This document shows positions 22,315 to 29,813 of a DNA stretch of 32,765 nt, in pieces. The translations under genes and the position numbers were made by a program. The stretch covers positions 1-32,765 of the forward strand of contig JAFWPA010000022.1 of assembly GCA_017509685.1 (NCBI GenBank). Reading direction: 5' to 3'. Under the pieces are notes generated by a model. That model was not told the origin of the DNA. It was given only the letters and a program-made list of their open reading frames with translations, and did not search any database. How positions within the stretch are numbered: the stretch's first letter is position 1; every line of letters starts with the position of its first letter. The stretch is from Bacteroidales bacterium (GTDB taxonomy: Bacteria; Bacteroidota; Bacteroidia; Bacteroidales; UBA932).

Positions 22315-23571
22315 ATGGGAAAAGCTATGCATCTTTCTTTCAATATCCGTAAAGGGTGGCTGGTGTTGTCGCTGGCCTTGTCTGTGCTTGCCTGCAAGGC
22401 ACCCAGCGTGACCGTTACATCGGTATCCGTGAACCCGGCTGCCGTGGAACTCAAGAGAGGGGAAACCATCCGGCTGTCGGCGACGGTTCTCCCAGACAAC
22501 GCCACGGACAAGACGGTGGAATGGTCCAGTTCCAACGCGGCGGTGGCCAGCGTAGCCCCGGACGGGACGGTATCGGCCATCAAGGTGGGCGAAGCCATTG
22601 TATCGGCCACGGCAAAAGAGGGCGGCAAGCGCGGCGACTGCACGGTAACTGTGGCGGAGCCCGAAGTAGATTACATCATCCAGCGGACCAAAGTGTCGTC
22701 GGGAACGGTGACCAACGGCATCAAACTTTCCTATAACGGAACGGTCTTCAGCCGGATTTATATGCTGCTGCCCAAGCCTGTGTCCAACCTGTATCAGGAT
22801 ATCTCCAATTTCGAGGCTCCGGGCTGCACGCAGGAATCCTGCCCGGACGGCGTGAACCAATATATCTGGAAAGATATCACCGCTTCTGCCGATGTTCCCG
22901 CTTCCGGCAACGACGTCATCTCCGAGACCTTCGACGCAACTGTGTATAAAGTGACCGTGAACTTCTCCCTGATGGGAGACATCCCGCCCTACGACCCCGA
23001 ATCCGAGGAATGCAAGAAGTATCTGGGTAAGGAGGAAGGCGACCTCATTGACCCCACCAACAGCAAAATCGCTTCCACGGCCGATGCGCTTTGGAACCGG
23101 GCCGGAGGAGATATCATCGACTATGCCCGCAAGTGCCTGGAATGGACGTACGCGAATATGACTTACGGCAATATGAACACGGGGCTGCACTCCATCACTT
23201 CCCTGATGAAGACCATGACCGGAGACTGCGGCAACTACTCCTCCGTCTTCATTTCCCTTCTGCGCGCGAAAGGCATTCCAGCCCGCCACGTTGTGATGGT
23301 GCACGGCCAGAAGGACGAGTTTCACGTAAGAGCCGAATTCTTCCTGCCGTCGTACGGCTGGATTCCCGCCGATCCTACCTGGGGAAATGAATATTTCGGT
23401 GTGTTCGAGGGCAACTACATTGTGGTGACGCAGGGCATCAACACCCTCCTCCGCGACTATTCCGGCAACGACTTCCGCGCAGACCTCTTCCAGACTTACT
23501 GCTACTGGTACTGGTACAGCACGGAAGGCAGCAACATCTCCTTCACGCACCACTGCACCGGGCTGCACTAG
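22315..23571 (+). CDS. Lipoprotein with BIG2 (Ig-like) and transglutaminase-like domains
   Basis: The product has 418 residues. A signal sequence ends at SVLACK, a lipobox, so it is probably anchored to a membrane and exposed. Residues about 33-115 form one BIG2 Ig-like domain (SVSVNPAAVELKRGETIRL, WSSSNAAVASVAPDGTVSA). Residues about 260-360 form a transglutaminase-like core with the Cys in MTGDCGNYSSVFISLLRAKGIPARHV, His in FHVRAEFFLP and Asp in WIPADPTWG (in pieces), all three catalytic positions present. Such proteins may be proteases or peptide cross-linkers; the substrate is unknown. The start could be 22315 or 22327; the latter has a purine-rich GGGAAAAG upstream and suits the transcript start better. 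Confidence 0.88.
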   Translation: MGKAMHLSFNIRKGWLVLSLALSVLACKAPSVTVTSVSVNPAAVELKRGETIRLSATVLPDNATDKTVEWSSSNAAVASVAPDGTVSAIKVGEAIVSATAKEGGKRGDCTVTVAEPEVDYIIQRTKVSSGTVTNGIKLSYNGTVFSRIYMLLPKPVSNLYQDISNFEAPGCTQESCPDGVNQYIWKDITASADVPASGNDVISETFDATVYKVTVNFSLMGDIPPYDPESEECKKYLGKEEGDLIDPTNSKIASTADALWNRAGGDIIDYARKCLEWTYANMTYGNMNTGLHSITSLMKTMTGDCGNYSSVFISLLRAKGIPARHVVMVHGQKDEFHVRAEFFLPSYGWIPADPTWGNEYFGVFEGNYIVVTQGINTLLRDYSGNDFRADLFQTYCYWYWYSTEGSNISFTHHCTGLH

Positions 23572-23574
23572 AAG

Positions 23575-24339
23575 CTATCCTAAAACGACGTCCAGCACCA
23601 TCATCAGGGCGAAGCCAAGGGCAAAGCCGATGGTACCCACGTTGGAATGCCTGCCCTGCGAATAGTCCGGGACCAGTTCCTCCACCACAACGTACAGCAT
23701 GGCGCCGGCGGCGAAAGCCAGCATGAACGGCATGATGCCCAGGATGGCAGTGGCCAGCACCAGGACCAGTGCGCCGCCGATGGGCTCCACGATGCCGCTG
23801 AGCGCGCCGATGCCGAAAGCCTTCCATCGGCTGTTACCCTCGGCCCTAAGCGGCATGGAGATGATGGCCCCTTCCGGAACGTTCTGGATGGCGATACCCA
23901 GCGAAAGCGCCAACGCGCCGGCCATATTGAAATCGCCGGTCAAGGCACCCGCAATGGCCACGCCCACGGCCATTCCCTCCGGGAAATTGTGGATGGTGAC
24001 GGCCAGCGCCAGCTTGGCCGTACGGGACAGGCGGCTTCTGGGACCCTCCGTCTCACCGTTTGCGTGTAAGTGCGGCGTAATGTAGTCGATGAGCAGCAGG
24101 AATGCAAAACCAGCCAGCAGGCCGATGACAGGTGCAACGACGGCCGACGCCCCCTCCCCCATCTCCATGGCCGGAATGAGGAGCGACCACACCGACGCCG
24201 CCACCATCACGCCGGAAGCGAACCCCAGCAGCACCTTCTGCAGCAACGCCGGCATCTCCCGCCGCATAAAGAACACAAACGCCGATCCCAGGGCTGTCCC
24301 CAGGAACGGAATCATCAATGCTGTAAATACAGGACTCAT
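23575..24339 (-). CDS. zupT: ZIP-family metal transporter (ZupT-like)
   Basis: ZIP transporters import divalent metals such as Zn across the inner membrane. The protein has 254 residues from ATG at 24339 and about eight membrane segments. The metal-binding helices are intact: TIHNFPEGMAVGVAI in segment 4 and AIQNVPEGAIISMPL in segment 5, the signature of the ZupT/GufA group. A short His-containing loop (HLHANGETEGP) lies between segments 3 and 4. Its ATG overlaps the TGA of the small gene upstream (ATGA), so the two are translationally coupled and in the same operon as nnrD. An alternative start at 24369 would add ten charged residues and is unlikely. Confidence 0.93.
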   Translation of the reverse strand: MSPVFTALMIPFLGTALGSAFVFFMRREMPALLQKVLLGFASGVMVAASVWSLLIPAMEMGEGASAVVAPVIGLLAGFAFLLLIDYITPHLHANGETEGPRSRLSRTAKLALAVTIHNFPEGMAVGVAIAGALTGDFNMAGALALSLGIAIQNVPEGAIISMPLRAEGNSRWKAFGIGALSGIVEPIGGALVLVLATAILGIMPFMLAFAAGAMLYVVVEELVPDYSQGRHSNVGTIGFALGFALMMVLDVVLG

Positions 24340-24590
24340 CAGTCGCCGTAAGGGTTGCCTTCGTTCCACTCACGGAGTTCGTCGCCGTGACGGGCTACGC
24401 AGTGGCGGTAAATCATCTCCTTGCGGTCCCAGTCGAGGGTTTCCCACCAGCGGGTGCAGGCGGGATAGCGGACGTTTTCGTCCTTGACGTTCTCTTCGCC
24501 AACGTCCTTACCCTGTCCTTTGCGGGCGATGCGTTCCTTCTCCTTCACGGGGATGGACGACCACCAGATTTCCAATTCCTTGTGTTCCAT
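24339..24590 (-). CDS. Small conserved-looking protein of unknown function (83 aa)
   Basis: The product is a highly charged 83-residue protein starting MEHKELEIWWSSIPVKEKERIA, with several Trp residues (WWSSIP, RWWETLDW) and no signal or membrane segment. I do not recognise a family. Tight packing (11 bases after the DUF4251 gene, ATGA overlap with the ZIP transporter) and consistent codon use support a real gene. A basic, Trp-containing helical protein of this size could bind a partner or nucleic acid; nothing in the sequence decides it. Confidence 0.7.
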   Translation of the reverse strand: MEHKELEIWWSSIPVKEKERIARKGQGKDVGEENVKDENVRYPACTRWWETLDWDRKEMIYRHCVARHGDELREWNEGNPYGD

Positions 24591-24601
24591 AGTTATAGTG
24601 C

Positions 24602-25087
24602 TTAAAGATTCAGCGTGCCGCGGTAGCTGATGTCGTCCCGGTTCTGGCTGTGGACCTGGATATACGCCTCGCCATTATTATAGATGTCCAGGGTGAAGAC
24701 ATAGCTGTCTTCTTCGTTCTTGACTTTGATGACGATGTTGCGGCAGTCCTTCTTCCAGCCGTTGTCCGTGTAGGATTCTATCTCTTCCTTGAATGTGAGA
24801 CCCTTGCCGCCGCCATAGGGAACGTTGCGGGCTTCTCCCATGTACGGGAGATGGGAGTCGATGGTGGAGCCGTCCACCTTGATGGAATAAACGCTCACGG
24901 CCTGGGACGGGCCCCGCATGGGCATCATGTAATTGACGTCTATCTGATAGGAGCGCTCATCCAGCTTCTGCTGGACAGCCTGGGCCGTCTGCTTCTCCTG
25001 GGCCTGCTGTCCGGGAGTCTGGCGGGTGGTACCGCAACTAAACAAAAGGGTGATGGCCATGACGGCCAGGAAAGTATACGGTTTCAT
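24602..25087 (-). CDS. DUF4251-domain lipoprotein
   Basis: The product has 161 residues with a lipoprotein signal (MKPYTFLAVMAITLLFSCGT). After a Gln-rich linker, the DUF4251 pattern follows: VNYMMPMRGPSQAVSVYSIKV, then SHLPYMGEARNVPYGGGKGLTF. DUF4251 is a Bacteroidota family of unknown function, expected in the periplasm or at the outer membrane. The ATG lies 3 bases after the nnrD stop, so it is co-transcribed with nnrD and the ZIP transporter. Confidence 0.88.
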   Translation of the reverse strand: MKPYTFLAVMAITLLFSCGTTRQTPGQQAQEKQTAQAVQQKLDERSYQIDVNYMMPMRGPSQAVSVYSIKVDGSTIDSHLPYMGEARNVPYGGGKGLTFKEEIESYTDNGWKKDCRNIVIKVKNEEDSYVFTLDIYNNGEAYIQVHSQNRDDISYRGTLNL

Positions 25088-25090
25088 AGC

Positions 25091-25942
25091 TTATTGTGTA
25101 TATAATTCTTTGAAGCCTTTCCACAGGTAATCCACCAGATCCCGGCTGGTAAAGGCTTCGGCCGTGCGTTCGGCCGTGAGGCAATCCCCGGCATAGCCGT
25201 GAATCCATACACCCAGGGCGGCGGCGTCTTCGGGGGAATAGCCCCTGGCCAGAAGGCCGCCGACAAGGCCGGTGAGCACGTCTCCGCTGCCGCCCTTGGC
25301 CAATCCGGGCCCGCCCGTCTGGTTCACCAGGCAGTGGCCCGACGGCAGGAAAACCTGGGTATGATAACCCTTCATCACCAGGGTGCAGTTGGAATAGACA
25401 CAGAGTTCCCGGGCCAGCAGGACACGGGTTTCGTCGCTCCCGTGGGGGAAAAGGCGCCTTAATTCACCCATATGCGGGGTAAGGACCGATCCTTCAGGGA
25501 TGAGGTCCTGCCAGTCGGCTATCACGGAAAGGCTGGTGAGGGCATCGGCATCCAGTACCAGCGGAATCTTCTTCTCTCCGGCAATGGCCAGCAAATCCAT
25601 AAAGGCGTTCATGGTTCCGGGGGCGCGTCCCAGACCGGGGCCCACGGCAATGACGGCATATTTGTGCAGGTTCTCCGGAACCGCAGAAAAGTGCTCGTCC
25701 ATTTCTTCGGACAGCATGGCCGACGGATAGCTGTTCACGGCTGCCTGCAGGGCCCTTTCCGTGGAGTGCAAGGTCACCAGGCCGCAGCCGGACTGCAGCG
25801 CCGCGCCCGTTGCCAGCACCGCCGCGCCGGGCATCCGTTCGCAACCCGCTATGATGAGCAGGTGTCCGTAATGCCGCTTATGCGTGTCATTCTCCCTCTG
25901 GAGCAGCCTGGGCCGCAGGTATGATGCATCTAAAACAGTCAT
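25091..25942 (-). CDS. nnrD: ADP-dependent NAD(P)H-hydrate dehydratase
   Basis: NnrD repairs NAD(P)H hydrates by ADP-dependent dehydration. The 283-residue ribokinase-like domain shows HKRHYGHLLIIAGCERMPGAA at the start, AVGPGLGRAPGT, VLDADALTSL, VLTPHMGELRRL and the nucleotide-binding GGSGDVLTGLVGGLLARG (in pieces). Many bacteria, including E. coli, fuse this domain to the NnrE epimerase; here it stands alone and NnrE is not in the window. It heads a leftward operon with a DUF4251 lipoprotein, the 83-residue protein and the ZIP transporter. Confidence 0.93.
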   Translation of the reverse strand: MTVLDASYLRPRLLQRENDTHKRHYGHLLIIAGCERMPGAAVLATGAALQSGCGLVTLHSTERALQAAVNSYPSAMLSEEMDEHFSAVPENLHKYAVIAVGPGLGRAPGTMNAFMDLLAIAGEKKIPLVLDADALTSLSVIADWQDLIPEGSVLTPHMGELRRLFPHGSDETRVLLARELCVYSNCTLVMKGYHTQVFLPSGHCLVNQTGGPGLAKGGSGDVLTGLVGGLLARGYSPEDAAALGVWIHGYAGDCLTAERTAEAFTSRDLVDYLWKGFKELYTQ

Positions 25943-26055
25943 AGGCTACGAAGTTACCCACAATTTCGGGGATTTCAAAATCCTTTGTTTCCAGACAGAT
26001 TGTCAGTCTGTTTCCCACGGACCGGGATTTGCAGAAGGTGTTGAAAACAAATTCT

Positions 26056-26811
26056 ATGGGAGCAGGTAAATGGATTGGCGGTTTCCTCGGATGGGTTACA
26101 TTGGGGCCCATCGGAGCCCTTCTTGGTTTTTGGTTCGGTGCCGCCGTAGACGGATATATCGACCGTGCAAGACAATTGTCCGATGACAATGAAACGGGTG
26201 CTTCACGCCGTTACTATTCAGCCTCCGAGCAGCGCAACAGCTTTCTCGTGAGCCTGCTTGTCCTGTCGGCGGCCGTCATCAAGGCCGATGGCAAGACGCT
26301 TCAGGCCGAGCTGGACTATGTGAAGGAGTTCGTCAGGAAGAACTTCGGCGACGCCGCCGTTCCGGAAGCCATGAGAATGCTGCAGGAGTTCACCCGCCAG
26401 CAGGTGAACATTTACCAAGTGGGCCCGCAGATTGCCCGCTACATGAACTATTCCCAGCGCCTCCAGCTCTTCCACTACCTCACCCAGATTGCCCTGGCCG
26501 ATAGTGAGTTCCACAAGTCAGAGAAAGGAGTACTGGAAGCCATCGGCGCCACTATCGGGCTCTCTCAAGGGGATATCAACTCAGTGATTTCCATGTTCTA
26601 CAAGGAGACTAACTCGGCCTATACCGTGCTGGGCATCTCCCCCACAGCCTCCGACGACGAAGTACGCACCGCATACCGCCGCATGGCCATGAAGAACCAC
26701 CCCGACAAAGTGGCCACCCTGGGCCCCGACGTGCAAAAAGCCGCCGCCGAAAAGTTCCGCCAGGTGCAGGAAGCCTACGAAACCATCAAGAAAGAGCGGG
26801 GAATCTTATAA
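26056..26811 (+). CDS. TerB/DnaJ-domain co-chaperone-like protein (DjlA-like)
   Basis: The product has 251 residues from ATG at 26056, chosen because MGAGKWIGGFLGWVTLGPIG begins the hydrophobic N-terminal segment; an in-frame ATG at 26029 adds nine residues of no similarity. Residues about 60-165 form a TerB-like helical domain (FLVSLLVLSAAVIKADGK, LFHYLTQIALADSEFHKSE). The C-terminal 65 residues are a J domain with AYTVLGISPTASDDEVRTAYRRMAM and the essential HPD in KNHPDKV. This order, membrane segment-TerB-J, is that of DjlA, which stimulates DnaK at the membrane. It is transcribed away from nnrD and converges on the MBL-fold gene. Confidence 0.92.
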   Translation: MGAGKWIGGFLGWVTLGPIGALLGFWFGAAVDGYIDRARQLSDDNETGASRRYYSASEQRNSFLVSLLVLSAAVIKADGKTLQAELDYVKEFVRKNFGDAAVPEAMRMLQEFTRQQVNIYQVGPQIARYMNYSQRLQLFHYLTQIALADSEFHKSEKGVLEAIGATIGLSQGDINSVISMFYKETNSAYTVLGISPTASDDEVRTAYRRMAMKNHPDKVATLGPDVQKAAAEKFRQVQEAYETIKKERGIL

Positions 26812-26820
26812 GGAACGTCT

Positions 26821-26901
26821 GGTAACGAGATTTAGCCCCTTTTCTCGTAATGCTACAATCCACGGGTCTTGGCGTTACGAGAAAAAGGGCTAAAGTTCGT
26901 T
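26821..26901 (+). repeat. 81-bp inverted-repeat element, copy 2
   Basis: It begins GGTAACGAGATTTAGCC and ends GGGCTAAAGTTCGTT; the ends are imperfect inverted repeats. It starts 9 bases after the stop of the TerB/DnaJ gene. Copy 1 at 12729-12809 has the opposite orientation and also follows a plus-strand gene in a convergent spacer. Confidence 0.8.
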
Positions 26902-26937
26902 GTGACACGATCCTGCAGTACATAAAATTAAACCTTC

Positions 26938-26988
26938 CAGCACGTCTCAGGGCAAGATTTGAGCATTTTCTTGCTTTGGCACGTGCTG
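26938..26988 (+). repeat. Hairpin repeat (51 bp), copy 2
   Basis: CAGCACGTCTCAGGGCAAGA pairs imperfectly with TCTTGCTTTGGCACGTGCTG. It lies 18 bases past the end of the MBL-fold gene in its direction of transcription and shares the convergent spacer with the 81-bp element. Copy 1 is at 21318-21367. Confidence 0.8.
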
Positions 26989-27006
26989 GAGTGCGGTGAG
27001 AAGCCG

Positions 27007-27738
27007 TTATTGCATATCCCGCAGTCGGACGTCGAGGCCTGGAAGGAGGGACGGCAGGGACGAAAGGTCGGTCTGGGAGAAGTGGTAAGGGATGAGGACT
27101 TTGGGGCCGATGGTTTTGGCAGCGTTCACGCACTGTTCCACGGTCATGGTGTAGGGCTGGTTGACGGGCAGGAAGGCCACGTCGATGTCTTTCAGCAAAG
27201 CCATTTCCGGGATGTCTTCCGTGTCACCGGCAATGTAGATGCGCAATCCGTCTATGGTAAGTACAAACCCGTTGTCACGGCCTTGCGGGTGGAACTGCGT
27301 ATGTCCCTCGGTATAGTTGTAGGCCGGAACGGCTTCCAGATGGATGCCCTTGGGAAGGTCCATGGCATCTCCGTTGGCCATCACGGTCCCGTAACCCAGC
27401 ATTTCGGCGCAACGGGCATTGGTCACAAGTAAGGTTTCCTCTTTGGTGAGGGCGCCGATGGCCTCGGGGTCAAAGTGGTCACCGTGCTCGTGGGTCACCA
27501 GGATGACATCGGCCTTGGGGAACTCCACGGCGTAATCCGTGGGCTTTCCCAGTCCGCTCACAGGGTCCACCTGAATGGATAGTCCCCTGTAGGAAATGGC
27601 CAGGGAGCCGTGCTTGATAAGGGTAATGTCAACGGACTTCCCGCCGTCTGTACGAAAAGTCTCCACGTTTTGATCTTTGTGTGCGCTTCCGCACGCAACA
27701 ACGCCCGCCAGGGCGATAAGGGAAATAAGTCGTTTCAT
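27007..27738 (-). CDS. MBL-fold metal-dependent hydrolase, lipoprotein (UlaG-like)
   Basis: The product has 243 residues from ATG at 27738, which gives a lipoprotein signal (MKRLISLIALAGVVACGS). The metallo-beta-lactamase motif THEHGDHFDPEAI is at about residues 81-93, followed by further ligands in GHTQFH, IAGDTED and PYHFSQTD, the order of the UlaG/YtkL (UPF0173) group. Most relatives are cytoplasmic; a lipid-anchored version implies an envelope substrate, which I cannot name. It has a -7 element (TATCTTTG, minus strand) just upstream and is divergent from ridA. Confidence 0.88.
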   Translation of the reverse strand: MKRLISLIALAGVVACGSAHKDQNVETFRTDGGKSVDITLIKHGSLAISYRGLSIQVDPVSGLGKPTDYAVEFPKADVILVTHEHGDHFDPEAIGALTKEETLLVTNARCAEMLGYGTVMANGDAMDLPKGIHLEAVPAYNYTEGHTQFHPQGRDNGFVLTIDGLRIYIAGDTEDIPEMALLKDIDVAFLPVNQPYTMTVEQCVNAAKTIGPKVLIPYHFSQTDLSSLPSLLPGLDVRLRDMQ

Positions 27739-27743
27739 AATTC

Positions 27744-27772
27744 CAAAGATACGCAGAAATTCACTATTTTTG
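27744..27772. promoter_or_regulatory. Divergent promoters of the MBL-fold gene and ridA
   Basis: TATCTTTG on the minus strand (27744-27751) serves the MBL-fold gene and TATTTTTG on the plus strand (27765-27772) serves ridA. Only 13 bases separate the two -7 elements, so the polymerases must compete for the site. No -33 elements were obvious. Confidence 0.55.
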
Positions 27773-27793
27773 TACAAATAACGCTAAATATAT

Positions 27794-28171
27794 ATGAAAC
27801 CCATCAGCACTGAAAAGGCACCGGCCGCCATCGGCCCGTACAGCCAGGCCATCGACAGCGGCATCGGCCTCGTTTTCCTGTCCGGACAGCTTCCCATCGA
27901 CCCGGCCACGGGCGCATTCCCCGAGGGTGGCGTCAAGGAACAGACGCGCCAGTCCATCCTCAACGCGAAGGCCATCCTGGAAGCCGCAGGGCTGGGACTG
28001 GACAATGTGGTAAAAACAACGGTATTTCTGGCCGATATGGGCGATTTCGCCGCGATGAACGAGGTCTACGCCCAGTTCTTCACAGCTCCCTTCCCCGCCC
28101 GCAGCGCCGTGGCGGTGAAAACCCTTCCCAAGGGCGCCTTGGTAGAGATCGAGTGTATCGCCCGTAAATAG
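27794..28171 (+). CDS. ridA: RidA-family enamine/imine deaminase
   Basis: RidA hydrolyses reactive 2-aminoacrylate-type enamines formed by PLP enzymes. The 125-residue length is standard. Signatures visible: APAAIGPYSQAIDSGIGLVFLSGQ (in pieces), the substrate-binding Arg in FPARSAVAVKTLPKGALVEIECIA and the conserved Glu close to the end. Its stop codon directly abuts the stop of the convergent MetE-like gene with no spacer, so both transcripts must run into the opposite gene before ending. Confidence 0.96.
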   Translation: MKPISTEKAPAAIGPYSQAIDSGIGLVFLSGQLPIDPATGAFPEGGVKEQTRQSILNAKAILEAAGLGLDNVVKTTVFLADMGDFAAMNEVYAQFFTAPFPARSAVAVKTLPKGALVEIECIARK

Positions 28172-29284
28172 CTAACCCCAGATTTCCCGGGCCACTTCCT
28201 GCACCAGGCGCAATTTGGCCCACTGTTCTTCCTCGGTGAGTTTGTTGCCGATTTCGCACGAGGCGAAACCGCACTGCGGGCTCAGGCACAGGCGTTCCAG
28301 CGGGATGTACTGCGCGGCCTTGCGGATGCGGTCCGCCACCACCGTCTTGAACTCCAGTTTGGGTGACTTGGTGGTAATCAGGCCCAGCACCACCATCTTG
28401 TCACCGGTCACGTGCGCAAGCGGAGCGAAGCCGCCGGAGCGTTCGTCGTCGAACTCCAGGTAGTAGGCGTTCACGTTCTCCTTTTCAAAGAGGACCTCGG
28501 CCACTTTGTCGTATGCGCCGGAATTGGCATACGTAGAGTGGTAGTTGCCGCGGCACACGTGCGTATTGATGAACAGGTCCTCGGGTTTCCCCTCCAGGGC
28601 CATGTTGTTGATGCGCAGGTTCATTTCCTGCACCTGCTTGAGGCCGGCTTCGTCCGTGCCCCACATATATACGGCCGCAGGGTCCACCAGCATGCCCCAG
28701 GTGCAGTCGTCGAACTGCAGACGGCGGCATCCGGCCTTGTAGACGGCCTGGATGAACTGCCGGTAGGCTGCGGCCATATCCTGGATGAGTTCCTCGTTGT
28801 CGGCGTAATACTTGCGCGTGTTCTCCAGGGCGAAGGGCATCACCATCTGGGCCAGGAACTGGGCCGGGGCGGGGATGGTGAGTTTGGCTTCGGCCTCCGG
28901 GCCCGCCAGCTCCTGCACAAAGCGGAAATGCTCTATGAACGGATGCGCCGCCCCCAGGGACAGTTTCCCCGTGAGGAAGGTGTCGTCTATCATGGCCTGT
29001 TCGCCTTTGAAGGGGAGGCCGGTCTTGGTGGGGGCGTGCCCCACACCATTGAAGCCCCACATAAAGTCCAGGTGCCAGGCCTGGCGGCGGAATTCGCCGT
29101 CGGTGACCACCTTGAATCCCAATTCCTTCTGCTTGGCCACCAGCGTGCGGATGGCGTCATCTTCCACGGCTTTTAATGCATCGGCTGATATCTTCCCCTG
29201 CGCGAACTGCGCGCGGGCATCCTTGAGGGCCTGGGGACGCAGGAAACTTCCCACGAAGTCGGCCCGTTGTGCTGCGAGAGTCAT
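28172..29284 (-). CDS. MetE C-terminal-like methyltransferase (YxjG/YxjH group)
   Basis: The 370-residue protein consists of one TIM barrel related to the catalytic half of cobalamin-independent methionine synthase. The zinc ligands are visible: His and Cys in NTHVCRGNYHS, Glu in YYLEFDDERSG and Cys in LSPQCGFASCEIG. VTDGEFRRQAWHLDF and LQFDDCTWG are characteristic of the YxjG/YxjH group. These shorter enzymes, lacking the N-terminal barrel, transfer methyl groups to homocysteine from donors that differ between members; the donor here is not known. A -7 element (TATATTTG, minus strand 29307-29314) overlaps the -33 region of the divergent rimP promoter. Confidence 0.9.
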   Translation of the reverse strand: MTLAAQRADFVGSFLRPQALKDARAQFAQGKISADALKAVEDDAIRTLVAKQKELGFKVVTDGEFRRQAWHLDFMWGFNGVGHAPTKTGLPFKGEQAMIDDTFLTGKLSLGAAHPFIEHFRFVQELAGPEAEAKLTIPAPAQFLAQMVMPFALENTRKYYADNEELIQDMAAAYRQFIQAVYKAGCRRLQFDDCTWGMLVDPAAVYMWGTDEAGLKQVQEMNLRINNMALEGKPEDLFINTHVCRGNYHSTYANSGAYDKVAEVLFEKENVNAYYLEFDDERSGGFAPLAHVTGDKMVVLGLITTKSPKLEFKTVVADRIRKAAQYIPLERLCLSPQCGFASCEIGNKLTEEEQWAKLRLVQEVAREIWG

Positions 29285-29303
29285 ATCTTTACTTGTTCAA
29301 TCC

Positions 29304-29334
29304 TTGCAAATATAATATATTTTCCGTACCTTTG
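29304..29334 (+). promoter_or_regulatory. rimP-nusA-infB promoter
   Basis: TTG at 29304-29306 and TACCTTTG at 29327-29334, with about 20 bases between, make the best Bacteroidota-type promoter in the window. A minus-strand -7 element for the MetE-like gene (29307-29314) overlaps it, so expression of the two may be linked. Confidence 0.75.
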
Positions 29335-29346
29335 CACCCGTGAACG

Positions 29347-29378
29347 AGATAGAGGACGACGGTCCCCTATCTTTTTTT
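29347..29378 (+). terminator. Terminator-like hairpin in the rimP leader (possible attenuator)
   Basis: AGATAGAGGA pairs with TCCCCTATCT across a CGACGG loop (10 positions, one mismatch) and is followed by seven T residues. It begins about 13 bases past the -7 element, so it is wholly inside the transcript, and ends 7 bases before the rimP ATG. The gene to the left is divergent, so there is no upstream message for it to terminate. A regulatory role on rimP-nusA-infB is the natural reading. Confidence 0.65.
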
Positions 29379-29385
29379 AATAGGT

Positions 29386-29799
29386 ATGACAAAAGAACAG
29401 ATCATTCAGGCCGTAGAGCAGGCCGTGGCGGAAAGAGGTTGCTTCCTGGTGGAAGTGACCGTTTCCAAGGACAACGACATCGAGGTTATCATCGAGAAGG
29501 AAGAAGGAGTGGTGGACTGGGAAGACTGCGCCGCACTGGACAAGGTGGTGCACGAAGCCTTCGACCAGGACGTGGAGGACTACGCCCTTACGGTGTCATC
29601 GGCCGGCCTGGACCGTCCGTTCAAGGTGGCTAAGCAGTACCTTAAGGCCATCGGCACGCAGGTGGACGTATGGATGAAGGGTGGCAAGAAGGTAAAAGGC
29701 GAACTCAAGGCCTACACCGAGGAAGGCGTCACGGTGGACGAAACCGTGATTCCCTTCGCACAGATCAACTCCGTGCGCCCCGTGATTGAATTTAAGTAA
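29386..29799 (+). CDS. rimP: Ribosome maturation factor RimP
   Basis: RimP binds free 30S subunits and is needed for their maturation. The 137-residue product shows an N-terminal alpha/beta domain (GCFLVEVTVSKDNDIEVIIEKEEG), the central hallmark YALTVSSAGLDRPFKVAKQY, and a C-terminal SH3-like barrel with GELKAYTEEGVTVDE. Slightly short, as usual in Bacteroidota. It is the first gene of the classic rimP-nusA-infB operon, 14 bases before nusA. Confidence 0.95.
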   Translation: MTKEQIIQAVEQAVAERGCFLVEVTVSKDNDIEVIIEKEEGVVDWEDCAALDKVVHEAFDQDVEDYALTVSSAGLDRPFKVAKQYLKAIGTQVDVWMKGGKKVKGELKAYTEEGVTVDETVIPFAQINSVRPVIEFK

Positions 29800-29813
29800 T
29801 AATAACACATAAA

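Noticed and set aside
25943-26055. Inverted repeat around AGACAGATTGTCAGTCTGTT between nnrD and the TerB/DnaJ gene
   Set aside because: Arms are only about five bases with no second copy and no clear promoter beside it, so I could not call it a site.
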